From an uncultured Clostridia bacterium (GTDB lineage Bacteria; Bacillota; Clostridia; TANB77; CAG-508), in assembly GCA_934120135.1 (NCBI GenBank), contig CAKOTK010000013.1:1-18038 (forward strand): 18,038 nucleotides of DNA, given 5' to 3'. Positions 6,806-13,097 of this stretch are shown piece after piece. A model generated the notes under the pieces. That model was not told the origin of the DNA. It saw only the letters and a program-made list of their open reading frames with translations, and made no database searches. The translations under genes and the position numbers were made by a program. Positions within the stretch are counted from its first letter, which is position 1; every line of letters starts with the position of its first letter.

Positions 6806-7624
6806 TTAATTTTCTAAATTTCTTAAATTCATTGTATCAACAACATCTAATAAATCTTTTAATGAGTCTAAATGAATGCCACCTCCAATTCTATTCGCTT
6901 GATATTCCTTTGGTATCTCTTTTACTAACCTCTCTTCAATTTTATCAATTTTGTTTTTATCTGTTTCATAAATTATAAATATTCTAGTAGTATCTAATAC
7001 ACCATAAGAATCATATGAAATAACAGATTGGTTTACTCCTCCAAATAATATTCTATCAAATTTAGGTTTTACTTTCCAATGCCTTAAAATTCTTTCTTTT
7101 AAATCCCTTGTAGTTTGTCCTATATATACTTGTTTAAAGTTATCTAGTACAGTCATATAAAGTCCTGTTTGTTTTTGACATTCATTTAAATTTTTTATTT
7201 CTATCATATTATATTTTTTTACAGCTTTATCGATAGCTTTATTAAACTCATTCTTGTCTAATTTACTAATAAACTTCATATTTAAATCATAGTTTTGTAA
7301 ACACATATCTTGATACCTTTTGCAGTATTCATCTGATAATATTAGTTTATTACCTTCTTTTTCAAATTTAAGTCCTGGCGGACATATTCTAGTATAAAAT
7401 TCGTTAAATTTTAATGTTTCTTTTTGTTTCTTCCAATCATCCCAGTTTTCTAAAATTTCCTTATGTGCTGGTACTTTTGTATAACTTTCTTTATCAATTT
7501 GGGCAAAATTATCTCTTGTCAAATTTAATCTTACTTTTGTTTTATCCAACCAAATTCCAAAATATAATACATGTATATTATCATATAAATAATTAAAATC
7601 TCTTTCACTAATCAAAATATTCAC
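6806..7624 (-). CDS. GIY-YIG nuclease-domain protein with unrecognised N-terminal domain
   Basis: A 272-residue protein. The C-terminal half carries a GIY-YIG fold: GLYM at about 154-157, VYIGQTTRDLKERI at 166-179 with the YIG motif and the conserved Arg178, His182 in LRHW, and an acidic/Asn tail (EERLVKEIPKEYQANRIGGG). The motif is GLY rather than GIY, a common variant. The first 140 residues contain YLYDNIHVLYFGIWLDKTKVRLNL and CPPGLKFEKEGNKLILSDEYC; I do not recognise this part. No transmembrane helix or signal peptide is visible. GAGGTG lies 3 nt from the ATG. It is not inside an intron or other visible mobile element, so a homing role is not supported. Restriction, repair or phage-derived roles remain possible. 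Confidence 0.75.
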   Translation of the reverse strand: MNILISERDFNYLYDNIHVLYFGIWLDKTKVRLNLTRDNFAQIDKESYTKVPAHKEILENWDDWKKQKETLKFNEFYTRICPPGLKFEKEGNKLILSDEYCKRYQDMCLQNYDLNMKFISKLDKNEFNKAIDKAVKKYNMIEIKNLNECQKQTGLYMTVLDNFKQVYIGQTTRDLKERILRHWKVKPKFDRILFGGVNQSVISYDSYGVLDTTRIFIIYETDKNKIDKIEERLVKEIPKEYQANRIGGGIHLDSLKDLLDVVDTMNLRNLEN

Positions 7625-7672
7625 CTCAAATTACATTTTCATAGTCTTTTTTAATTTTACTTATAATCTACC

Positions 7673-7939
7673 CTACAACTTACTATTTTTATTTCTTTCT
7701 ATTATTTTTCTGGCATACGAACATGTTGCTTCTAAATTCTTATTCAGTGTCTGAGCATTCTGTATAACATTTTCTACAAGCTTTCTAGCTATTCCTTGTC
7801 CTTGATATGCACTATCAACTTCTGTATGTGTTATATTCCAAGTATCATTTATTTCTTCAAAATCACATTTTCCAATTTGCTTATCTAAATCGTATGCTAT
7901 GGATCTTTTTTCTTCTCTTTTAAACACTATTTTAATCAT
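7673..7939 (-). CDS. Small GNAT-fold N-acetyltransferase-like protein
   Basis: An 88-residue single-domain protein of the short Acetyltransf_CG (NATD1/YjdJ-like) family. The acetyl-CoA pyrophosphate loop is seen in ITHTEVDSAYQGQGIARKLVENV (about 36-58), followed by a helix and the final CSYARKIIERN segment with the family's Cys-Ser-Tyr. Length is normal for this mini-GNAT group, whose substrates are mostly unknown. AGAGGAAG precedes the start by about 8 nt. A tiny 11-codon frame (7932-7967) overlaps the start codon. Upstream lies degenerate DNA, so no partner can be named. Confidence 0.8.
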   Translation of the reverse strand: MIKIVFKREEKRSIAYDLDKQIGKCDFEEINDTWNITHTEVDSAYQGQGIARKLVENVIQNAQTLNKNLEATCSYARKIIERNKNSKL

Positions 7940-7973
7940 AAATATCTTCCTCTTTAAATTTTTTCATGATATG

Positions 7974-8169
7974 TTATTTTTTATAGAAGTGAAAATCACA
8001 ACAATCTCCATCATATCCTAAAGTTTTGTTTCGTGAAAATCCTATTTTTTTACTTCTTCATTGGTAAACATTTGCAAGTTTCAATTACAATTTCTTTTAA
8101 TCGTTCCTTATTATCAACATCATCAACCAAATACATTGGCTTTGAACCATCATAAGGTATGGATATTTG
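7974..8169 (-). pseudogene. Frameshifted C-terminal gene remnant, possibly GNAT-like
   Basis: Directly after the stop of the nitroreductase remnant and in the same frame, 39 residues read as protein (QISIPYDGSKPMYLVDDVDN, then KERLKEIVIE) to a stop at 8050. A second frame then gives KKIGFSRNKTLGYDGDCCDF, followed by a short tail and a stop at 7974. Its KIGFxRN...GYDGDCCDF pattern looks like the C-terminal strands of a GNAT acetyltransferase. A run of seven A's at about 8045-8051 (minus strand) marks one frame change. No start codon or ribosome site belongs to it. The family call is tentative; that it is a decayed coding sequence is more secure. Confidence 0.45.
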
Positions 8170-8550
8170 TTATTTTACTTTGTAAATAGCTGTCAGATTC
8201 TTTTCGTCATCAGTATTTTCTTCTACCTTGCCAATGCCAAACCAAAGTGTACCAATGTTTTTAGATACTAAATATAAATCTAGTTGTTCTCCTATATATC
8301 CTATGTTTTGTAAATAATTATCTTTCTTTTCTGAATAAAGTAAAATACAATATTCTTGTCCCCTTTTGCAATTTGTTGAATCTTTAACAATTTTTATCTT
8401 CACCTTAATATCATCTACTAATGGAACCAAACTATTAAACACATTTTTAATTTCTTTAAGTTCTTCATCTGTAATATGTTCATTTCCTATATTCCTAAAC
8501 AAGTGAAAAGATTTTCTTTTAAAAATCATATTATATAAATCATTATTCAT
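8170..8550 (-). pseudogene. Internally deleted TM1586-type nitroreductase
   Basis: An open frame of 126 residues with good GAGGT ribosome site. Residues 1-107 match the first half of clostridial nitroreductase-fold proteins: MIFKRKSFHLFRN with the FMN-phosphate KRKS, ITDEELKEI, and KRGQEYCILLYSEKKDNYLQ, ending in GTLWFGIGK. From residue 108 the chain jumps to NTDDEKNLTAIYKVK, which resembles the extreme C-terminus of the same family. The central half, with the rest of the FMN site, is missing, against a usual length of about 240-250. An in-frame internal deletion explains this. It still has a strong promoter in the element at 8591-8632. A functional short protein cannot be excluded, but an FMN enzyme is unlikely. 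Confidence 0.6.
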
Positions 8551-8590
8551 TTTTTACCTCAACAACTTCTTCTTTATCTTTTGCACTATG

Positions 8591-8632
8591 ATTATACAAT
8601 AAAAGACAGATAGTTTCAATTATCTGTCTTTT
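8591..8632 (-). promoter_or_regulatory. Terminator-promoter hairpin element, copy 2
   Basis: A perfect 12-bp stem AAAAGACAGATA/TATCTGTCTTTT (8601-8612 and 8621-8632) lies 3 nt past the stop of the flavodoxin remnant and acts as its terminator. On the minus strand the loop carries TTGAAA (-35, 8619-8614). The 3' arm plus ATTG forms a 17-bp spacer, and a perfect TATAAT (-10, 8596-8591) follows. The predicted transcription start is near 8584, about 34 nt before the nitroreductase-remnant ATG. Confidence 0.7.
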
Positions 8633-8635
8633 AAA

Positions 8636-8728
8636 TTATTTCAAGCTATCTGTCCATTTTTGTATGTCAGAGTCTGATGCACTTGAACTAAATCTTTTTC
8701 CTTCTTTCCAGTTTCCTGAGTTTGTATA
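8636..8728 (-). pseudogene. C-terminal remnant of a short-chain flavodoxin
   Basis: Directly after the flavin reductase stop codon, and in the same frame, 30 residues run to a stop at 8636. They read YTNSGNWKEGKRFSSSASDS followed by DIQKWTDSLK. This is the usual end of clostridial flavodoxins: a 'NW..GK' turn followed by a 'S.SDIQKW' helix. Everything N-terminal is gone. A true terminator hairpin still follows it. The call rests on pattern memory of the family's C-terminus. Confidence 0.5.
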
Positions 8729-9280
8729 TTAATCTTTTAATTTTAGTCCATCTTTGAAAGCATTTCCAACAACTTCGCCTAAAACTCTATATGTGTTGCT
8801 TACCATGTCAAATGTTATTATCTCCATTTTTTCAACATCTATTTTTCCATTTTCATCTAAATAGTTTTCATCAACTGAACAATTTACAATTGTTCCTATT
8901 AGTTCTCCATCAATAAATGAATCCATTTTACATTCTAAAGTTAGTGGATATTCTTCTATAATTGGTGCATCTACAAAGTTTGATTTTGTAACATGTACTC
9001 CTGTTTTAGCTATTTTATCTTCATCATTTCCTGATACAACTCCAAAATAGTCTGATATTTCCTCTGTTTGTTTTGTTGCAAAACTTACTGTGAATGCCTT
9101 TTTTAATTCTAGGTTATCTGTTGTTTTATGTTTTGACAAAGAAATATAGATTTTTCCATAATCTTTTATTCCTCCCCATGCTGCATTCATTACATTAGCT
9201 TTTCCATCTTTATCATAAGTTCCTATCATTAAAACTGGAAGTGGTAAAAAATTCATTTTATTTCCTAAATCTTTTCTCAT
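8729..9280 (-). CDS. Flavin reductase family protein (flavoredoxin-like)
   Basis: A 183-residue cytoplasmic protein with the split-barrel FMN-binding fold. The signature FLPLPVLMIGTYDKDGKANV followed by MNAAWGG (11-37) is the FMN-binding start, and SLSKHKTTDNLELKKAFTVSF (47-67) binds the flavin phosphate. The C-terminal strands lead to YRVLGEVVGNAFKDGL. These proteins pass electrons from flavin or NAD(P)H to partners; the physiological partner is unknown. Length is normal. GGAGAG precedes the ATG. A promoter (TTGACC, 17 bp, TATATA) overlapped by an inverted repeat lies just upstream. Its next neighbour downstream was a flavodoxin, now only a remnant, so a small electron-transfer operon may have been lost. 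Confidence 0.88.
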   Translation of the reverse strand: MRKDLGNKMNFLPLPVLMIGTYDKDGKANVMNAAWGGIKDYGKIYISLSKHKTTDNLELKKAFTVSFATKQTEEISDYFGVVSGNDEDKIAKTGVHVTKSNFVDAPIIEEYPLTLECKMDSFIDGELIGTIVNCSVDENYLDENGKIDVEKMEIITFDMVSNTYRVLGEVVGNAFKDGLKLKD

Positions 9281-9312
9281 AATATATACTCTCCTTTTAC
9301 AATTTTGATAAT

Positions 9313-9348
9313 ATTATATATTGCGGTAGTAACTATCGGTCAATAGTT
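9313..9348 (-). promoter_or_regulatory. Flavin reductase promoter with overlapping dyad
   Basis: On the minus strand TTGACC (9343-9338) is followed after 17 bp by TATATA (9320-9315), or after 19 bp by TATAAT (9318-9313). The -35 lies in the centre of the inverted repeat AACTAT-N6-ATAGTT (9331-9348), placed as a repressor site would be. MarR/HxlR-type regulators often control such genes, but none is encoded nearby. Confidence 0.5.
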
Positions 9349-9350
9349 TT

Positions 9351-9899
9351 TTAAATATTTCTTAAAATTTTACAAAGATTACCAACAGCAACAACATTAG
9401 ATGGTATGTCTTTTGTAACAACACTCCCTGCTCCAATAATTACATTATCACCTATTGTTACTCCTGGCATTACACAGACATTTCCGCCTATCCATACATC
9501 ATTTCCTATTTTAATTGGTTTTGCAAATTCAACTTCTCTTCTCTCTTCTTTATCAATTGGATGCCCCGAAGTATAGAACCCACAATTTGGTCCTATAAGT
9601 ACATTATCTCCAAATGTAACTTTGTTTGCATCTAATATAACTAAATTATGATTTGAAAAAAAGTTTTCTCCAATTTCAATATTGAATCCATAATCACAAT
9701 AAAAATTTGGCATTATTGCAAATTCATTTCCTGTTTTCGAAAATAGTCTTTTGATTATTCCATTTCTCTTCTCTATATCTTCAATGTCCGCTTGGTTATA
9801 TTCATTACATAATTTTTTAGCATTCATTAACTTTCTCATTAGTTCTTTATCTTTTGAACTATACAATTCACCTAATAACATCTTTTCTTCTTCAGTCAT
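9351..9899 (-). CDS. Maltose/galactoside O-acetyltransferase family protein
   Basis: A 182-residue left-handed beta-helix acetyltransferase of the Maa/LacA/NodL group, which transfers acetyl from acetyl-CoA to a sugar hydroxyl. It has the N-terminal Mac helix pair (MTEEEKMLLGELYSSKDKEL, then MRKLMNAKKL), hexapeptide coils from about residue 70, and the catalytic His113 in FYTSGHPID. Further coils KIGNDVWIGGNVCVMPGVTI and GAGSVVTKDIP end at VGNLCKILRNI. The chain stops a few residues after the usual GNPCKVIREI, so the C-terminal tail is short but the active site is complete. AGGAGAAGGATGA precedes the ATG. The substrate cannot be read from context. Confidence 0.88.
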   Translation of the reverse strand: MTEEEKMLLGELYSSKDKELMRKLMNAKKLCNEYNQADIEDIEKRNGIIKRLFSKTGNEFAIMPNFYCDYGFNIEIGENFFSNHNLVILDANKVTFGDNVLIGPNCGFYTSGHPIDKEERREVEFAKPIKIGNDVWIGGNVCVMPGVTIGDNVIIGAGSVVTKDIPSNVVAVGNLCKILRNI

Positions 9900-9940
9900 T
9901 CATCCTTCTCCTTTTCTAAAATGATACAACTAGTAGCATT

Positions 9941-10577
9941 TTAATTTTTTCTGCTCTTTATGTTTCCAAACCTAACACAAATTGATGTAAATTTTTCTCT
10001 TTTTTTATTTAATATTTCATCAAGTTCATCTGCAACATTTCTAAAATCTGCTTTCATAAGCTATTTTCTTTGTATAGCCCATTCTTGAAAAATATACAAC
10101 AATGTATTCTTTGTTTTTTCCTATGTTTTTATAGTCATTTAGGTCAAATTTAAAATTTTCTTGCGTGTAGAATACATAAGTAATATAACCTGCTATTAGT
10201 TGCATTATTCCAAAAATGAAATAAGTTGTTGACAGTACATTCATTGGAAAAATGATAAATTGAATTATAGTCCAAAGCATAAGTGTGAATCCAAATATTG
10301 TTCCTAATATTATACCTATTTTTTTATTTTTTATAATTAAATACGCTGCTATTAAGTTTGATATTCCATTTACTATTAATAAACATATTCCTGAAAATAT
10401 GTAATTTTGAAATAATATATCACTAAAAGGTAATACTTGAAAATATGGTAGCATTTCATTCATTTGAAGTAATTTGCCTGTTGGATCAATCAGCATACAT
10501 ATATTTCCATAAACTGCTGCAATTCCAATAAACAAACACCAAAATAGTAGTATCTTCTTAATTCTCTTATATCTCAT
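9941..10577 (-). pseudogene. Membrane-flavodoxin fusion gene with the flavodoxin middle deleted
   Basis: The open frame from ATG at 10577 (AAAAGGAGCC ribosome site) encodes four membrane helices (about residues 8-28, 58-82, 86-110, 115-138) and then a flavodoxin start, KEYIVVYFSRMGYTKKIAYE (156-175), with the FMN loop SRMGYT. It then meets a premature TAG at 10041. A second frame from 10057 continues as MKADFRNVADELDEILNKKR and then EKFTSICVRFGNIKSRKN, ending at 9941; this resembles the C-terminus of the same kind of protein. About 100 residues of the flavodoxin domain are missing and the frame is changed at the joint. The gene follows the TraX gene by 14 bp, in one operon. The membrane part may still be made, fused to a flavodoxin stub. 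Confidence 0.65.
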
Positions 10578-10591
10578 CTTTATGGCTCCTT

Positions 10592-11332
10592 TTAAAACAA
10601 CAATGGTACATTACCATACATCAATATTCTTAGTAGTCCTATTATTGCTAAGTGTAATGGATAATATATATAAAATAGCCATTTCATCCACTTTAATTTT
10701 CCTCTTGAACCATCATACATTTTTAGTATTGGATATACTAATATTGAAAACAATATTATAATTCCATATATCTTGTTTACAAATATAAATGATATAAGTG
10801 CATAAATTCCTAACCATACTTCCATACTTACTACTTGTTTTTTAATGTCTCCTCTTTTGCCATACATTGCTACTATACACATAACTGCTATTGAACTGAA
10901 ATCTGCGCAAAAAGTTATAGCACATATTACTACTAATAATACTGTTTTTTGCCACTGTTTTAGTTTTGTATCTCCATATACAATATAAAGAGCGACTACC
11001 GCCCATGCAAGTGACCACATAATACTTGTTTGATTAAATATTTCTCCATTAATAAATGGAATAAAGTTAATTCCAAATGCAAAGCAGTATGCAAAATGAG
11101 ATATTAAAGCAAATAGAAATAGCCTTGTTACATATTTTTTCAAGTTTTTTGTGTAGTAAAATCCTTCACAAATAAAGAAAAACATAATTGGTGCTGTCAG
11201 TCTACCTATGATATGTAAAATATTACTCCATATATTATTAGGCATACCAGGAAATATTAAATCTGCAATATGATCTATTGTCATAGCTATAATTGCAATT
11301 AGTTTCAAATGGTTTGAATTTAATTTTTTCAT
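10592..11332 (-). CDS. TraX family integral membrane protein
   Basis: A 246-residue, very hydrophobic protein with about eight membrane helices. The N-terminus LNSNHLKLIAIIAMTIDHIA (4-23) is the TraX signature, followed by IIGRLTAPIMFFFICEGFYYTKN and RLFLFALISHF. The C-terminal YIYYPLHLAIIGLLR is also conserved. F-plasmid TraX acetylates pilin, and chromosomal Firmicute members are thought to be membrane acyltransferases of unknown substrate. No other conjugation genes are present, so the name reflects the family and not plasmid transfer. A GGGG ribosome site precedes the ATG. It sits in a run from the PAP2 phosphatase (with the P-loop kinase remnant between) to the flavodoxin fusion. Confidence 0.85.
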   Translation of the reverse strand: MKKLNSNHLKLIAIIAMTIDHIADLIFPGMPNNIWSNILHIIGRLTAPIMFFFICEGFYYTKNLKKYVTRLFLFALISHFAYCFAFGINFIPFINGEIFNQTSIMWSLAWAVVALYIVYGDTKLKQWQKTVLLVVICAITFCADFSSIAVMCIVAMYGKRGDIKKQVVSMEVWLGIYALISFIFVNKIYGIIILFSILVYPILKMYDGSRGKLKWMKWLFYIYYPLHLAIIGLLRILMYGNVPLLF

Positions 11333-11365
11333 ATTTTTCCCCTTTCATATTATCTCTTAATCGTT

Positions 11366-11529
11366 TTAGTACTCCATCTTTTTTCCAAAGGTATTTTTAT
11401 ACCTTTTGTTAAGTTGTTTTCTTTTATAAAAGACATGAACCTTGTTGTTGTCAATTTTACTTAACTCAAATTATTTGAAAGTGTTGTTTTACCAGTTCCA
11501 CTTCCTCCAATTATACAGATTCGTTCCAT
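11366..11529 (-). pseudogene. P-loop kinase gene reduced to its two ends
   Basis: An AGGAG site and ATG at 11529 start MERICIIGGSGTGKTTLSNN, a perfect Walker A of the adenylate-kinase-like/FlaR (DNA topology modulation) group, but a TAA at 11461 stops it after 22 residues. An overlapping frame from about 11464 reads SKIDNNKVHVFYKRKQLNKR and on to KKMEY with a stop at 11366. This looks like the C-terminal strand and helix of such kinases ('V.VFKNRKQLNKW'). Around 120 central residues, including the nucleotide-monophosphate lid, are gone, with a frame change at the joint. It lies 21 bp after the PAP2 gene. No functional kinase can be made. Confidence 0.65.
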
Positions 11530-11550
11530 AAAAGTTTCTCCTTTATACTT

Positions 11551-12189
11551 TTATTCTTCTGGTAATAATTTTTTTATTGAACTTATATATACAACTAAAT
11601 ATGATATTGATAACAAGAATCCACCTAGTACATCACTTGTATAATGTACTCCCAAATAAATTCTGCTTATGCCTATTAAACAAATTAATATGCTTAATAT
11701 TGTAATCAATGTCCATTTCACATATTTATTTTTTATATATCTATAAATCAAATATATTAAATAACCATAAAAAGCCATGCTTACCATTGAATGCCCTGAA
11801 GGGAAACTATATCCTGTTTCTTCAACTATTCTAAATTCAGTTGGTCTTGGTCTTTGTAATATTCTTTTTAATAATTGATTTAAAACTGTAATAATAACTA
11901 TATTTGAAATAATTGATAGACCTATTTTTTTATTTTTTATAAGTAAAAACAACATAACTGTTGATATTGATAAAAATATTGCCCCACCAAAATTAGTTAT
12001 AAATTTTGCTATTGGTGTTACAAAATCAGATATTAAAAATGTTGATATAAGTTTATATCCAATAATGTCTCCATTCATTATTTCTTTATTAAAAACATCT
12101 TCTGCTAATGCTAAAAATCCTACTAAACAAATAAATAATACAACCCATTTTAGATTTTTCTTTATAAACTCTTTCCAATCTTCTTTCAT
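11551..12189 (-). CDS. PAP2-superfamily membrane phosphatase
   Basis: A 212-residue membrane protein with about five to six helices and the full three-part acid phosphatase signature: KRILQRPRP (Lys108, Arg113, Pro114), FPSGHSM (Ser131, His133) and SRIYLGVHYTSD (Arg176, His182 nucleophile, Asp186). Members remove phosphate from phosphatidic acid, phosphatidylglycerol phosphate or undecaprenyl pyrophosphate at the outer membrane face. Size and layout fit the PgpB/BcrC-like group, and an undecaprenyl pyrophosphatase role would suit the nearby bacitracin-type module; that link is inference. GAGG lies 8 nt upstream. The terminator-promoter element at 12237-12280 supplies a near-consensus promoter. 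TraX and two remnants follow in the same direction. Confidence 0.88.
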   Translation of the reverse strand: MKEDWKEFIKKNLKWVVLFICLVGFLALAEDVFNKEIMNGDIIGYKLISTFLISDFVTPIAKFITNFGGAIFLSISTVMLFLLIKNKKIGLSIISNIVIITVLNQLLKRILQRPRPTEFRIVEETGYSFPSGHSMVSMAFYGYLIYLIYRYIKNKYVKWTLITILSILICLIGISRIYLGVHYTSDVLGGFLLSISYLVVYISSIKKLLPEE

Positions 12190-12236
12190 TTTTTTGCCTC
12201 TTATTTCTTTTGTTTTTTACTAATTATTACTGCATA

Positions 12237-12280
12237 ATTATATAATAAGTGGCAGATAATTTCAACCAATTATCTGCCAC
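12237..12280 (-). promoter_or_regulatory. Terminator-promoter hairpin element, copy 3
   Basis: A perfect 13-bp stem GTGGCAGATAATT/AATTATCTGCCAC (12249-12261 and 12268-12280) with a 6-nt loop begins 4 bp past the stop of the methyltransferase gene. On the minus strand TTGAAA (-35, 12265-12260) spans loop and arm. Then 17 bp made of the 3' arm and TTATTA lead to TATAAT (-10, 12242-12237). Predicted transcription start is near 12230, about 40 nt before the PAP2 ATG. Best-preserved copy. Confidence 0.75.
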
Positions 12281-12284
12281 ACTT

Positions 12285-13004
12285 TTATCCTTTTTTTCTT
12301 AAAACAATTGCAATAAAGTTTAGGTATTTACCTGCTCCTGCATCAATAGCTTTTTTATCATTTTTAGCATATTCATTGTCACATTTTAGCCAGTCATTCC
12401 AACATTCTTCATTGCTCTCCATTTCACTAATTGAAATTATCTCGCTGTCTTTTGATTTCGAAACAATATTTTTCCAATATTCTATATCGTGAATATAATC
12501 TAATTGCTCTGGTGTCCAAGATAATAATAATTCTTTAGGAATATTGTCATGACAATCTTTTTTCATTCCAGGAATAGCAATATAAATATAGCCTTCCTTT
12601 TTTAAATAAGGTAAAAGTTTTTCGTCTAAATATTTTTCATCTCTCCCAAAATAATTATATGAATCTGTACACACAATAGCATCAAATAATTCTTTTTCAA
12701 ATGGTAAATCAGTTGCATCTGCTTTTACAGCTACAATGTTTTCTCTGCTTAGACCCATTTGCTCAAAAAACTTTTGATTTTCTTCTGGCTCACTCCATAA
12801 ATCAGCTGCATATACTTTAAAGCCATATTCTTTTGCAAGAAATACAGAAGTAATCCCTTGTCCACTTCCTAAGTCCATAACAACTGAACCAGCTTTTATC
12901 TTGTTGTCATTCATAAGTTCTTCTTCCAATTTTAATGGGTTAGGTCCCATAATTTTTTGATTAATTAATTCATTATTGTATTTTTCTGTTTTTATATATT
13001 TCAT
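12285..13004 (-). CDS. SAM-dependent methyltransferase
   Basis: A 239-residue cytoplasmic class I methyltransferase. Motif I, VVMDLGSGQG (41-50), binds AdoMet. KVYAADLWS (about 63-71) carries the acidic residue that contacts the ribose. VKADATDLPF (about 93-102) and DAIVCTDSYNYFG are motifs II-III. The C-terminal third (from about 150) has no recognised substrate domain, though WNDWLKCDNEYAKNDKKAID and NFIAIVLRKK are typical of a common Firmicute family of small-molecule methyltransferases. Length is normal. GAGGG lies before the start. It lies 93 bp downstream of the BceB-type permease without a clear terminator between, so it may be partly co-transcribed with the resistance module. Substrate unknown. 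Confidence 0.85.
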   Translation of the reverse strand: MKYIKTEKYNNELINQKIMGPNPLKLEEELMNDNKIKAGSVVMDLGSGQGITSVFLAKEYGFKVYAADLWSEPEENQKFFEQMGLSRENIVAVKADATDLPFEKELFDAIVCTDSYNYFGRDEKYLDEKLLPYLKKEGYIYIAIPGMKKDCHDNIPKELLLSWTPEQLDYIHDIEYWKNIVSKSKDSEIISISEMESNEECWNDWLKCDNEYAKNDKKAIDAGAGKYLNFIAIVLRKKG

Positions 13005-13097
13005 ATTTATCCCTCTTTTCTTATAAATTCTTATTTACAAGGCACTACGGAATCCAATACACCTAAATTATTCAAAAAATACCTCATTAAATTTTAT

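Noticed and set aside
7932..7967. 11-codon frame overlapping the start of the small GNAT gene
   Set aside because: It could be a translational coupler, but it contains the GNAT ribosome site itself and is easily due to chance.
10592..11332. Conjugative element implied by the TraX-like gene
   Set aside because: No relaxase, coupling protein, integrase or other transfer gene is present. TraX-family proteins are common chromosomal membrane proteins in Firmicutes.
6743..12280. CRISPR array or MITE explanation for the repeated hairpins
   Set aside because: The copies are kilobases apart at gene borders, share only the stem core and promoter boxes, and lack spacers, target-site duplications or a common longer sequence.
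13023..13044. Hairpin CTTGTAAAT/ATTTATAAG (minus strand) downstream of the permease
   Set aside because: It has a wobble pair, is AT-rich and is followed by AAAAGAGG rather than a U-tract, so it does not support termination.
13031..13087. 18-codon minus-strand frame (MRYFLNNLGVLDSVVPCK) between permease and methyltransferase
   Set aside because: It looks oddly protein-like but is very short, has no suitable ribosome site and no family I can name. Not called.
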